Assembly: GCA_963692975.2 (NCBI GenBank)
Contig: CAXMMR010000007.1
Location: forward strand, 173,868-237,867
Direction: 5' to 3'
DNA from: CAXMMR01 sp963692975
Lineage (GTDB): Bacteria > Pseudomonadota > Alphaproteobacteria > Acetobacterales > Acetobacteraceae
DNA: 64,000 nt
A program made the position numbers and the translations under genes. Positions 26,067 to 34,401 of the stretch are shown here, piece after piece (positions within the stretch are counted from its first letter, which is position 1; every line of letters starts with the position of its first letter). The notes under the pieces were generated by a model. It made no database searches. It was given only the letters and a program-made list of their open reading frames with translations, and was not told where the DNA came from.

Positions 26067-27362
26067 GTGACAGAATCCTGCCGTGTCGTCGTGATCGGCG
26101 CCGGCGCGGCGGGGTTGGCGGCCGCGGCGCGGCTGCGCGAGGCGGGCGCGACGCCGATCCTGATCGAGGCCGGCCAACGTATCGGCGGGCGCGCCCATAC
26201 CGTGCGCGAGGCGGCGCTCGGCGGCGCAGCGCTCGACCTCGGCGCCTCCTGGATCCACGATGCCGAGCGCAACCCGCTGGTCGCGATCGCCGCCGCCGCC
26301 GGCGAGGCGCTGATCGAGCCGCCCGAGATGCATTGCGGCCGCAGCTTCCGGCGCGGCGAGGTTGCGGATGCGGCGGCCCTGTCCGTCTATGAGGACGAGG
26401 AGACGGCCTGGATCGCGGCCGCCGAGGCGAAGCTTGGCGGCGCCGACATCAGCCTGGCCGAGGCGGTCGCGCAGCGACGCGGCCGGCCCTGGGCGGCGAG
26501 CGTCGAGGCCTGGGAGGGCGCCATCATCGCCGCGGCCGATGCCGGCGCGCTGTCGCTGCGGGATTGGCACCGCAACCGTCTCGGCGGGCGCAACCTGCGG
26601 GCGCAGGGTGGCCTGGGGCGCTTCGTGGCCGACAGGCTCGGGCCGCCGGCCGGGCCGGTGCGGACAGGCCTTGCCGCGCACCGGATCGGCTGGGACGACG
26701 CCTGCGTGCGCGTCCACACCGCGGAAGGCGTGATCGAGGCGGTCGCCGTCATCGTCACCGTCTCCACCGGGGTGCTGCGCAGCGGCCGCCTCGCCTTCGA
26801 CCCGCCGCTGCCGGCTGGTCACCTGGCCGCGCTCGACGCCTTGCCGCAGGGGCTGCTCAACAAGGTCGCGTTGCGCGCCACGGGTGCGGACCGGCTCGGC
26901 CTGCCGTCCTCCTGCACGCTGGACCGCGACCTTGCGCCCGCCGAGCCGGCGATGATCTTCCAGGCCTGGCTGGACGGCGCCGACCACGTGATCGGCTTCG
27001 TCGGCGGCGAGGTTGCCCGGCAGCTCGCCCGTGCGGGCCACGCGGCCGCCTTCGCCTTCGCCCGCGACCAGCTCGCCGCGATGCTGGGCGGCGATGCCCG
27101 ACGCGCCGTCGCACAGACCGGTGTGGCCAGCGACTGGGCCGACGACCCCTGCTTCCTCGGCGCTTATGCCTATGCCGTGCCGGGCGGCGCGGAGGCCCGG
27201 GCGCAACTGGCCGAGCCGCTTGCCGGCGCCCGAGTCGTCCTCGCCGGCGAGGCTTGCCGGACGGACGGCCTGGCAGGAACGGTCGGCGGCGCCGTGCTTT
27301 CCGGTCGCGATGCCGCGGATTGTGTCATCGCAGGGTTCCAAGGCAGGCCGGCGCGGGTGTAG
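26067..27362 (+). CDS. FAD-dependent amine oxidase (flavin monoamine oxidase family)
   Basis: Flavoprotein predicted to oxidise an amine substrate. 431 residues. GTG start 6 nt after the secG stop. N-terminal dinucleotide-binding motif VVVIGAGAAGLAAAARLREAG followed by the family GGRAHTV signature; mid-protein LGASWIHDAERNPL; C-terminal flavin-contacting LAGEACRTDGLAGTVGGAV. No signal peptide, so probably cytoplasmic. Substrate unknown. It is an insertion into the otherwise conserved secG-pyrG spacing and ends 11 nt before pyrG. Confidence 0.9.
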   Translation: MTESCRVVVIGAGAAGLAAAARLREAGATPILIEAGQRIGGRAHTVREAALGGAALDLGASWIHDAERNPLVAIAAAAGEALIEPPEMHCGRSFRRGEVADAAALSVYEDEETAWIAAAEAKLGGADISLAEAVAQRRGRPWAASVEAWEGAIIAAADAGALSLRDWHRNRLGGRNLRAQGGLGRFVADRLGPPAGPVRTGLAAHRIGWDDACVRVHTAEGVIEAVAVIVTVSTGVLRSGRLAFDPPLPAGHLAALDALPQGLLNKVALRATGADRLGLPSSCTLDRDLAPAEPAMIFQAWLDGADHVIGFVGGEVARQLARAGHAAAFAFARDQLAAMLGGDARRAVAQTGVASDWADDPCFLGAYAYAVPGGAEARAQLAEPLAGARVVLAGEACRTDGLAGTVGGAVLSGRDAADCVIAGFQGRPARV

Positions 27363-27373
27363 GAAGGCGGCCC

Positions 27374-29005
27374 ATGACGCGGTTCGTCTTCATCACCGGC
27401 GGCGTGGTTTCCTCTCTCGGCAAGGGCATCGCCTCGGCGGCGCTGGCCGCGCTGCTGCAGGCCCGGGGTTACCGGGTGCGCCTGCGCAAGCTCGACCCCT
27501 ACCTCAACGTCGATCCCGGCACGATGAGCCCGTACCAGCACGGCGAGGTGTTCGTCACCGATGACGGCGCCGAGACCGACCTCGACCTCGGCCATTACGA
27601 ACGGTTCACCGGCGTGCATGCGACGCGCGCCGACAACGCCACCACCGGGCGCATCTACTCCGAGGTGATCGCGCGCGAGCGCCGCGGCGACTATCTGGGC
27701 GCCACCGTTCAGGTGATCCCGCACATCACCGACGCGATCAAGGACGTGGTGCTGCGCGAGACCGACGACCTCGACTTCGCGCTGATCGAGATCGGCGGCA
27801 CCGTCGGCGACATCGAGAGCCTGCCGTTCCTCGAAGCCATCCGTCAGCTCGGCAACGATCTCGGGCCTGAGAGGACGATGTACGTGCACCTCACGCTGGT
27901 GCCCTACATCGCCTCGGCCGGCGAGCTGAAGACCAAGCCGACTCAGCACTCGGTCAAGGAGCTGCAGAACGTCGGCATCCAGCCGCAGATGTTGCTGTGC
28001 CGGTCCGACCGCCCACTGCCTGACAACGAGCGGCGCAAGATCGCCTCGTTCTGCAACGTGCGGCCCGAGGCGGTGGTCGCCGCACTCGACGTCGACACCA
28101 TCTACGCGGTGCCGATCAGCTACCACGAGGGCGGCATGGACCGCGAGGTGCTGCGCCATTTCGAGCTGCCGTTCGACCAGCCGCCGAACATCGAGAAATG
28201 GCACCGGATCGCCGCCATCGTGCGCGCGCCGGAAGGCGAGGTGCGCATCGCTGTCGTCGGCAAATACACGAACCTTCTCGACAGCTACAAGAGCCTTAAC
28301 GAGGCGCTTGCCCATGGCGGTATCGCCAATCGCGTAAAGGTTCACCTCGACTGGGTCGACAGCGAAGTGTTCGAGCAGCCGCACTCGGTGCATCGGCTCG
28401 AGGGCGTGCACGGCATCCTGGTGCCCGGCGGCTTCGGCGAGCGCGGGACCGAGGGCAAGATCGAGGCGGTGCGGTTCGCCCGCGAGCGCAACGTTCCATT
28501 TCTCGGCATCTGCTTCGGCATGCAGATGGCCGTCATCGAGTGCGCCCGCAACCTCGCCGGCCTGCCGGACGCCTCATCGACCGAATTCGGGCCGACCGAT
28601 CAGCCGGTCGTCGGCCTGCTCACCGAGTGGGCGCGCGGCAACGAACGCGAACGCCGCGAAGCCGGCGGCGACATGGGCGGCACCATGCGCGTCGGCGCCT
28701 ATCCGGCAGAATTGGCGGAAAACTCCCTGGTGCGCACCGTCTATGATGGACAGGCGCACATCGAGGAGCGCCATCGCCATCGTTTCGAGGTCAACGTGCA
28801 TTACCGAGAGCGGCTTGAGGCCGCGGGGCTGCTGTTCTCCGGCCTATCGCCGGACGGCATCCTGCCCGAGATCGTCGAGTATCCGCGCCACCCGTGGTTC
28901 ATCGGCGTGCAGTATCACCCCGAGCTGAAGAGCAAGCCCTTCGACCCGCACCCGTTATTCTCGGGGTTCATCACCGCCGCGGTGAAGCATTCAAGGCTTG
29001 TTTGA
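27374..29005 (+). CDS. pyrG: CTP synthase
   Basis: ATP- and glutamine-dependent amination of UTP to CTP. 543 residues from MTRFVFITGGVVSSLGKGIA. N-terminal synthetase domain (residues 1-265) with GKGIASAALAALL and QVIPHITDAIK; C-terminal glutaminase domain with VPGGFGERGTEGK, catalytic Cys in FLGICFGMQMAV, and GVQYHPELKSKPF. AGGAAGG lies upstream as a ribosome binding site. The long open frame upstream in the same phase is a shadow of the amine oxidase gene. Confidence 0.98.
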   Translation: MTRFVFITGGVVSSLGKGIASAALAALLQARGYRVRLRKLDPYLNVDPGTMSPYQHGEVFVTDDGAETDLDLGHYERFTGVHATRADNATTGRIYSEVIARERRGDYLGATVQVIPHITDAIKDVVLRETDDLDFALIEIGGTVGDIESLPFLEAIRQLGNDLGPERTMYVHLTLVPYIASAGELKTKPTQHSVKELQNVGIQPQMLLCRSDRPLPDNERRKIASFCNVRPEAVVAALDVDTIYAVPISYHEGGMDREVLRHFELPFDQPPNIEKWHRIAAIVRAPEGEVRIAVVGKYTNLLDSYKSLNEALAHGGIANRVKVHLDWVDSEVFEQPHSVHRLEGVHGILVPGGFGERGTEGKIEAVRFARERNVPFLGICFGMQMAVIECARNLAGLPDASSTEFGPTDQPVVGLLTEWARGNERERREAGGDMGGTMRVGAYPAELAENSLVRTVYDGQAHIEERHRHRFEVNVHYRERLEAAGLLFSGLSPDGILPEIVEYPRHPWFIGVQYHPELKSKPFDPHPLFSGFITAAVKHSRLV

Positions 29006-29135
29006 GAAAAAGAAAGAGTTCTTTTTTGAAAAAAAGAACCAAAAAACTTTTTTCCGTTTAGAGGACGAGTCGCGCGGCACGTCCCTACTCGGATAAGAGT
29101 TTTTTGCTTCTTTTTTGCAAAAAAGAAGCCCTTGC
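29006..29135. repeat. AT-rich inverted hairpin pair, copy 3
   Basis: Fills the pyrG-kdsA spacer. Left hairpin GTTCTTTTTT/AAAAAAAGAAC at 29018-29039 followed by AAAAAACTTTT; right hairpin GCTTCTTTTTT/AAAAAAGAAGC at 29106-29129 preceded by GAGTTTTTT. Confidence 0.85.
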
Positions 29136-29161
29136 TTTTCGATCGATGGAGGCTCCTCGCT

Positions 29162-29980
29162 TTGACAGACGTCACCGTCGGCACCGTCACTTTCGCGCAA
29201 GACCGTCCATTCGTGCTGATCTCCGGTCCCTGTCAGATCGAAAGCCGCGCGCATGCGCGCGAGGTCGCGGCTGCGCTTGTCGAGATGACCCGGGCTGCCG
29301 GCATTCCGATGGTGTACAAGAGCAGCTTTGACAAGGCGAACCGTACGTCCGCTGGTGCTGCGCGCGGCGTCGGCTTGCATGAGGGCCTTGAGATCCTCGC
29401 CGGCATTCGCGCCGAGTTCGGCGTGCCGGTGCTGACCGACGTGCACGCCGTCGAGCAGTGCGCGCCGGCGGCGAAGGCGGTCGACATCCTGCAGATCCCC
29501 GCCTTTCTGTGCCGCCAGACCGACCTGCTGCTCGCGGCCGGGGAGACCGGCGCGGCGATCAACATCAAGAAGGGCCAGTTCCTCGCACCGTGGGACATGG
29601 CCAACGTCGCCGCCAAGGTGGCCGCCACCGGCAACCAGCGCATTCTGCTGACCGAGCGGGGCGCCTCCTTCGGCTACAACACGCTGGTCAGCGACATGCG
29701 CGCCCTGCCGGTGCTCGCCGCCACCGGATATCCGGTGGTGTTCGACGCGACCCACTCGGTGCAGCAGCCCGGCGGCCTTGGGGTCGCCTCGGGTGGGCAA
29801 CGCGAGTTCGCCCCGGTGCTTGCGCGTGCCGCGCTCGCCGTCGGCGTCGCCGCGCTGTTCATCGAGTGCCACCCCGATCCCGACCACGCGCCGAGCGACG
29901 GGCCGACGATGCTGCCGCTCGCCCAGATGCCGGCGCTGCTGGCGCGGCTCGTGGCGTTCGATCGGTTGGCCAAGGAGTAG
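29162..29980 (+). CDS. kdsA: 3-deoxy-8-phosphooctulonate synthase
   Basis: Condenses arabinose-5-phosphate with phosphoenolpyruvate to make KDO-8-phosphate for lipid A/LPS core. 272 residues from a TTG start. GGAGG at 29148-29152 sits at good distance; an earlier in-frame TTG at 29132 overlaps the hairpin repeat. Conserved LISGPCQIESRAHA at residue 17, YKSSFDKANRTS, GIRAEFGVPVLTDVH, and NIKKGQFLAPWDM. Part of the pyrG-kdsA-eno order and direct evidence for a Gram-negative cell with KDO. Confidence 0.96.
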   Translation: MTDVTVGTVTFAQDRPFVLISGPCQIESRAHAREVAAALVEMTRAAGIPMVYKSSFDKANRTSAGAARGVGLHEGLEILAGIRAEFGVPVLTDVHAVEQCAPAAKAVDILQIPAFLCRQTDLLLAAGETGAAINIKKGQFLAPWDMANVAAKVAATGNQRILLTERGASFGYNTLVSDMRALPVLAATGYPVVFDATHSVQQPGGLGVASGGQREFAPVLARAALAVGVAALFIECHPDPDHAPSDGPTMLPLAQMPALLARLVAFDRLAKE

Positions 29981-29984
29981 CGAC

Positions 29985-30127
29985 AGGAAGGCCAGGAGCT
30001 CTGCTCCTGGACTTCGCTGGGGGCGGCGCCCCCAGACCCGCATTTAACCCTGAAGTCACGAATAATAAATGGATTTTAAAGGCTCCGCCTTTAATCGGGT
30101 CCAGGGGCGAAGCCCCCGGCCTTCCTT
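29985..30127. repeat. Modular composite hairpin repeat, reverse, compact copy
   Basis: AGGAAGGCCAGGAGC/GCTCCTGGAC, GGGGGC/GCCCCC, then ATGGATTTTAAAGGC/GCCTTTAA and GGGTCCAGGGGC ending GGCCTTCCTT. The TGGCTTCGCC module is absent. It lies between the convergent kdsA and GT90 genes. Confidence 0.88.
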
Positions 30128-30129
30128 CG

Positions 30130-31242
30130 CTACAGCCGAAACGCCTCCCGCGTCCCAAGCCAGCCCTGCACGCGCTCGACGGCCTCTTCCATGCAGGCTT
30201 CGAAGCCGAGCGTGTCGGCCAGGCTGGCGGCGGCATCCGCAAGCTGGCGCGTTTTCGCGTCGTGCTGCCTTGTCCAGTCGACCGCCTCCGCCAGGTCTGA
30301 GAGGTCGGGCGCGACCGGCACGTGCGTCTGCCAGGGCACCAGCCGGTCGTAGTACCATTGCCGAAAGCCGTGCTCCGAGCCGACCTTGAGAATGCAGGAG
30401 CGGCTGAGCAGCGAGCAGAACAGGCCGCTCCAGGCGTTGCTGTTGCCGTCCATGTCGATCACCACGCGGTGCTGCAGGAACGCCTCGCGGCTGATCAGCG
30501 GGCGCAGCAACCCGGCCGCGGTCACCCGTTCGGCAAGCCACGGCTCGTGCATCTGCGCAAGCGTCGTGATGCCGCAGTCGGTGAGCGGTGCGAGGTCCGG
30601 CTGGGCGGCGCGGCGGCACAGCGACAGCCGTTGCAGCCAATCCAGATCGTCCGGCGCGCCTTCGCCGGGCGGTTGCACGCGCCGCATGCCGGTGGACGAG
30701 CCGCGCCAGAACACCCGCGCGTCGCGCGCTTCCCAGGCCGGCAGCGCGTCGCGGCAGTGCTGGCGAAATCGCGCGTAGCCACCGCTCGCATAGAAGTCCG
30801 GGTCCGGCACGAGGCAGACGCGCGGGTCGTAGCTGCAGAAGCCCAACGCTGCGTGGTAGGACGCGTCGCCCACCTCGGCGTGCAGGGTGCATTCCCCACT
30901 GAGCCGCCCGGCGATCGCAAGCAGCACCGCGCTGCGCCGCAGGATCTCGAACAGCGAGCCATGCCGGTAAGTGATCGGCCGCAGCGTCACCTCGATCGCT
31001 GCCCCGTCCAGGCGCAGCGTCAGCAGCTCGCTCGCCCACTCCGGCGGCACTCCCTCAAGCTCCGCCAGCCGCCAGCGCACCGGGCGGCCGCCGGCGATCG
31101 GCCGCGCATGGCTGTCGAGCACGCCGTTCACGGCGGCGACGAAATCCGCCTGCGACAGCCGCGCATGGTCCGGCGCCAGGGCGAACAGGGCCTGCTGAAA
31201 AGCCGCGTTCTCGGCGATCGCGGACGGGCTTGAAAACGTCAC
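30130..31242 (-). CDS. Glycosyltransferase family 90 (CAP10-like) protein
   Basis: Predicted to transfer a sugar onto a surface glycan such as LPS. 370 residues. CAP10/GT90 landmarks: VFWRGSSTGMRRV near residue 200, VVIDMDGNSNAWSGLF near 270, then LLSRSCILKVGSEHGF and RQWYYDRLVPWQTHVPV, ending with the DLSDLAEAVDW region. No signal peptide. It is the only minus-strand gene between kdsA and eno, bounded by hairpin repeats on both sides, suggesting insertion into the conserved order. Acceptor and donor unknown. Confidence 0.85.
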   Translation of the reverse strand: MTFSSPSAIAENAAFQQALFALAPDHARLSQADFVAAVNGVLDSHARPIAGGRPVRWRLAELEGVPPEWASELLTLRLDGAAIEVTLRPITYRHGSLFEILRRSAVLLAIAGRLSGECTLHAEVGDASYHAALGFCSYDPRVCLVPDPDFYASGGYARFRQHCRDALPAWEARDARVFWRGSSTGMRRVQPPGEGAPDDLDWLQRLSLCRRAAQPDLAPLTDCGITTLAQMHEPWLAERVTAAGLLRPLISREAFLQHRVVIDMDGNSNAWSGLFCSLLSRSCILKVGSEHGFRQWYYDRLVPWQTHVPVAPDLSDLAEAVDWTRQHDAKTRQLADAAASLADTLGFEACMEEAVERVQGWLGTREAFRL

Positions 31243-31259
31243 GGCTGTACTCCGGTCGG

Positions 31260-31413
31260 GAAGGAAGGCCAGGGGCGTCTCCCCTGGACCCGATTAAAGG
31301 CGGAGCCTTTAAAATCCATTTTCTTTGAGGACGAAACGGTCAGGACCCTCACGGACGGGGGTCTGGGGCCTCAGGCCCCAGCGGTGTCCAGAGGCAGAGC
31401 CTCTGGCCTTCCT
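31260..31413. repeat. Modular composite hairpin repeat, forward, compact copy
   Basis: GAAGGAAGGCCAGGGGC/CCCCTGGACCC, AAAGGC/GCCTTTAAAATCC, then GGGTCTGGGGCC/GGCCCCAG and TCCAGAGGC/GCCTCTGGCCTTCCT. Located in the divergent GT90-eno spacer, where promoters for both genes would be expected. Confidence 0.9.
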
Positions 31414-31459
31414 GACCGAACCCGTGGCACACGACCGCCGCAGTAGGAGCCCCATCGTT

Positions 31460-32737
31460 ATGAGCGCCATCACCGACATCATCGCGCGCGAGATCCTCGA
31501 CAGCCGTGGTAACCCGACGGTTGAGGTCGACGTGATCCTGGAGTCCGGTGCCGTCGGCCGTGCGGCCGTGCCCTCCGGCGCCTCGACCGGCGCTCATGAG
31601 GCGGCCGAGCTGCGCGACGGCGACAAGGCGCGCTATGGCGGCAAGGGCGTGCTGCAGGCGGTGGCCAACGTCGAGGGCGAGATTTTTGATCTCGTCGGCG
31701 GCCAGGATCCGACCGAGCAGGTCCGCCTCGACAACGCGATGATCGACCTCGACGGCACGCCGAACAAGTCGCGGCTGGGCGCCAACGCCATCCTCGCCGT
31801 GTCGTTGGGCATCGCCAAGGCGGCCGCCGCCGAGTTCGGCATGCCGCTCTACCGTTACGTCGGCGGCGTGTTCGCCCGCACCCTGCCGGTGCCGATGATG
31901 AACATCGTGAACGGTGGCCAGCATGCCGATAATCCGATCGACATCCAGGAGTTCATGATCCAGCCGGTCGCTGCCGGCACGGTTGCGGACGCCGTGCGCA
32001 CCGGCTCCGAAATCTTCGGCCAGCTCAGGCGCGGCCTGAAAGACGCAGGCTACAACACCAATGTCGGCGACGAGGGCGGCTTTGCGCCGGCGCTGAAATC
32101 GGCCGACGAGGCGCTCGCCTTTATCACCCGCGCCTGCGAGCGCGCCGGCTACCGCCCCGGCGAGGACGTCACCTTCGCGCTCGATTGCGCCGCCACCGAG
32201 TTCTACCGCGGCGGCCGCTACGAGCTCGCCGGCGAGGGCAAGTCGCTGGACGCCGGCGGCATGGTCGACTACCTCGCCGAACTCGCCGGCCGCTATCCGA
32301 TCGTCTCGATCGAGGACGGTTGCGCCGAGGACGATTGGGACGGCTGGAAGCTGCTAACCGACCGTCTCGGCGCCAAGCTGCAGATCGTCGGCGACGACCT
32401 GTTCGTGACCAATCCGGAGCGGCTGGCGCGCGGCATCGAGAGCGCGACGGGCAACGCGATCCTGGTCAAGGTCAACCAGATCGGCACGCTGACCGAAACG
32501 CTCGAGACGGTGGAGATGGCGCAGCGGGCGGGGATGCGCGCGGTGATGAGCCATCGCTCGGGCGAGACCGAGGACAGCACCATCGCCGACCTCGCGGTCG
32601 CGACCAATTGCGGGCAGATCAAGACCGGCAGCCTCAGCCGCAGCGACCGGATGGCGAAATACAACCAGCTGATCCGCATCGAGGCCGAGCTCGGCCCGGC
32701 GGCGCGCTACGCCGGACGCACCATCCTGAAGCAATAA
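31460..32737 (+). CDS. eno: Enolase
   Basis: Dehydrates 2-phosphoglycerate to phosphoenolpyruvate. 425 residues from MSAITDIIAREILDSRGNPT. Conserved AAVPSGASTGAHEA loop, metal-binding and catalytic regions VGDEGGFAP, PIVSIEDGCAEDDW, IVGDDLFVTNP, and VMSHRSGETEDSTIADLAVA. GTAGGAG precedes the ATG. The long frame upstream is translated repeat and is excluded. Confidence 0.98.
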   Translation: MSAITDIIAREILDSRGNPTVEVDVILESGAVGRAAVPSGASTGAHEAAELRDGDKARYGGKGVLQAVANVEGEIFDLVGGQDPTEQVRLDNAMIDLDGTPNKSRLGANAILAVSLGIAKAAAAEFGMPLYRYVGGVFARTLPVPMMNIVNGGQHADNPIDIQEFMIQPVAAGTVADAVRTGSEIFGQLRRGLKDAGYNTNVGDEGGFAPALKSADEALAFITRACERAGYRPGEDVTFALDCAATEFYRGGRYELAGEGKSLDAGGMVDYLAELAGRYPIVSIEDGCAEDDWDGWKLLTDRLGAKLQIVGDDLFVTNPERLARGIESATGNAILVKVNQIGTLTETLETVEMAQRAGMRAVMSHRSGETEDSTIADLAVATNCGQIKTGSLSRSDRMAKYNQLIRIEAELGPAARYAGRTILKQ

Positions 32738-32797
32738 AGTCGTTCTGCCCGCCTGCACGCTGTGGTAGAAACAGGTCGCGAAAACAGGGGAAAGCCG

Positions 32798-33127
32798 ATG
32801 GATCTGGCGCAGTCGGTCAAGCGGAAGAGCAAGGCGCTGCTGCCGCCGGCGCTGTTCCTCGCCCTCACCGGCTATTTCGGCTGGAACGCGACGCAGGGCG
32901 ATCGCGGGCTGCGTAGCTATGCGCTGCGCGAGCAGCAGCTTGCCAGCGTGCAGGCCGAGCTCGTCGTGGCGCAGGGCGAGGCGGCGGACTGGGCGCGCAA
33001 GGTGGCCGGCCTGCAATCCGCCCACCTCGATGCCGACACTGTCGACGAACGCGCCCGCGCGATGCTCAACCTGGCCGATCCGACCGACGTGGTCGTGCCG
33101 TATGGGCCCGATAAGAAGCTCTACTAA
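32798..33127 (+). CDS. ftsB: FtsB/DivIC-like septum formation initiator
   Basis: Bitopic division protein expected to act in the FtsQBL complex. 109 residues from MDLAQSVKRKSKALL. A transmembrane helix (LPPALFLALTGYFGWNA) is followed by a coiled-coil stretch (REQQLASVQAELVVAQGEAA), the standard layout. AGGGGAAAG lies just upstream of the ATG. Directly after eno and before the PDH operon, the common alphaproteobacterial position. Confidence 0.9.
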   Translation: MDLAQSVKRKSKALLPPALFLALTGYFGWNATQGDRGLRSYALREQQLASVQAELVVAQGEAADWARKVAGLQSAHLDADTVDERARAMLNLADPTDVVVPYGPDKKLY

Positions 33128-33130
33128 AGA

Positions 33131-33350
33131 GAGGAAGGCCAGGGGCGTTGCCCCTGGACCCAATTAAAGGCGAAGCCTTTAAAATCCATTTGTTTATTCA
33201 TGTTCGGCCGGTCGGTTGTCGTTGTCAGGCGTCGACATCAAACGGCTTTGCCAAGCAAGCTGGAGGTTGTCCTTCACGCCCGTGAATAGGGTCTGGGGCC
33301 GCGGGCCCCAGCGAGGTCCAGGAGCAGAGCTCCTGGCCTTGCCTTACCTT
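33131..33350. repeat. Modular composite hairpin repeat, forward, complete copy
   Basis: About 215 bp between ftsB and pdhA. GAGGAAGGCCAGGGGC/GCCCCTGGACCC, AAAGGCGAAGCCTTT and AAAATCCATTTG, the middle module GGCTTTGCCAAGCAAG at about 33243, then GGTCTGGGGCC/GGGCCCCAG and GTCCAGGAGC/GCTCCTGGCCTTGCCTT. Confidence 0.9.
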
Positions 33351-33405
33351 GCCCCGTCACCGCTCCAGCCCTAGGTCTTGGCTCAAGGCCAGGAGACCTA
33401 AGACC

Positions 33406-34401
33406 ATGGACCAGATGCCAGCCGCCGCCGCATCGCTCGATCGCGATCGCCTGCGCGAGGCTTATCGCATCATGTACCTCATCCGCCGCTTCGAGGAGCG
33501 TGCCGGCCAGCTTTACGGCATGGGGCTGATCGGCGGCTTCTGCCACCTCTACATCGGCCAGGAGGCGGTCGTCACCGGCGTTCAGCTCGCGCTCGCCGAG
33601 GGCGACCAGGTCATTACCTCCTATCGCGAGCACGGCCACATGCTGGCCACCGGCATGGAGGCGCGCGGCGTCATGGCCGAGCTCACCGGGCGTGCCACCG
33701 GCTACTCGCGCGGCAAGGGCGGCTCGATGCACATGTTCAGCAAGGAGAAGCATTTCTACGGCGGCCACGGCATCGTCGGCGCTCAAATCAGCCTCGGCAC
33801 CGGGCTCGCGTTTTCAAACTGGTATCGCGGCACCGACAGCGTGACCATCGCCTACATGGGCGAGGGCGCCTCGAACCAGGGCCAGGTGTTCGAAAGCTTC
33901 AACATCGCAGCTCTGATGAAGCTGCCCTGCGTCTACGTGATCGAGAATAACCGCTACGGCATGGGCACCAGCGTCGAGCGCGCCTCCGCCTCGCGCGACC
34001 TGTCCGGCAACGGCTCGCCCTGGGGCATTCCGGGCGAGCGGGTGGACGGCATGGAGGTGAACGCGGTGCACGCTGCCGCCAGCCGGGCGGTCGCGCATTG
34101 CCGCGCCGGCCACGGGCCCTACCTGCTGGAGATGTCCACCTACCGCTATCGCGGCCACTCGATGTCCGATCCCGCAAAGTATCGCACCCGCGACGAGGTG
34201 CAGAAGATGCGCAGCGAGCGCGATTGTCTGGAAAGTGCCCGCGCCATGTTGCTGGCCCAGGGCATGGACGAGGCGTCGCTCAAGGCAATGGAGGACGAGG
34301 TGAAGGAGACCGTGGCCGAGGCCGCCGCCTTCGCCCAGTCCAGCCCCGAGCCCGATCCTGCCGAGCTGTGGACCGACATCCTGGTGGAGCCACGCGTCTG
34401 A
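33406..34401 (+). CDS. pdhA: Pyruvate dehydrogenase E1 component, alpha subunit
   Basis: Thiamine-diphosphate-dependent decarboxylase subunit of the PDH complex. 331 residues from MDQMPAAAASLDRDRLREAY. Conserved MYLIRRFEERAGQLYGMG, CHLYIGQEAVVTG, SRGKGGSMHMFS, the ThDP motif (GEGASNQGQVFESFNIAAL into VYVIENNRYGMGTS), and the phosphorylation-loop-like YRYRGHSMSDPAKYRTRDE. AGGAG precedes the ATG. The stop shares one base with the pdhB start (TGATG). Confidence 0.97.
   Translation: MDQMPAAAASLDRDRLREAYRIMYLIRRFEERAGQLYGMGLIGGFCHLYIGQEAVVTGVQLALAEGDQVITSYREHGHMLATGMEARGVMAELTGRATGYSRGKGGSMHMFSKEKHFYGGHGIVGAQISLGTGLAFSNWYRGTDSVTIAYMGEGASNQGQVFESFNIAALMKLPCVYVIENNRYGMGTSVERASASRDLSGNGSPWGIPGERVDGMEVNAVHAAASRAVAHCRAGHGPYLLEMSTYRYRGHSMSDPAKYRTRDEVQKMRSERDCLESARAMLLAQGMDEASLKAMEDEVKETVAEAAAFAQSSPEPDPAELWTDILVEPRV

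Noticed and set aside
26564..27373. Extension of pyrG upstream through the amine oxidase gene
   Set aside because: Arg/Gly-rich shadow translation; CTP synthase starts at MTRFVFITGG with a ribosome binding site.
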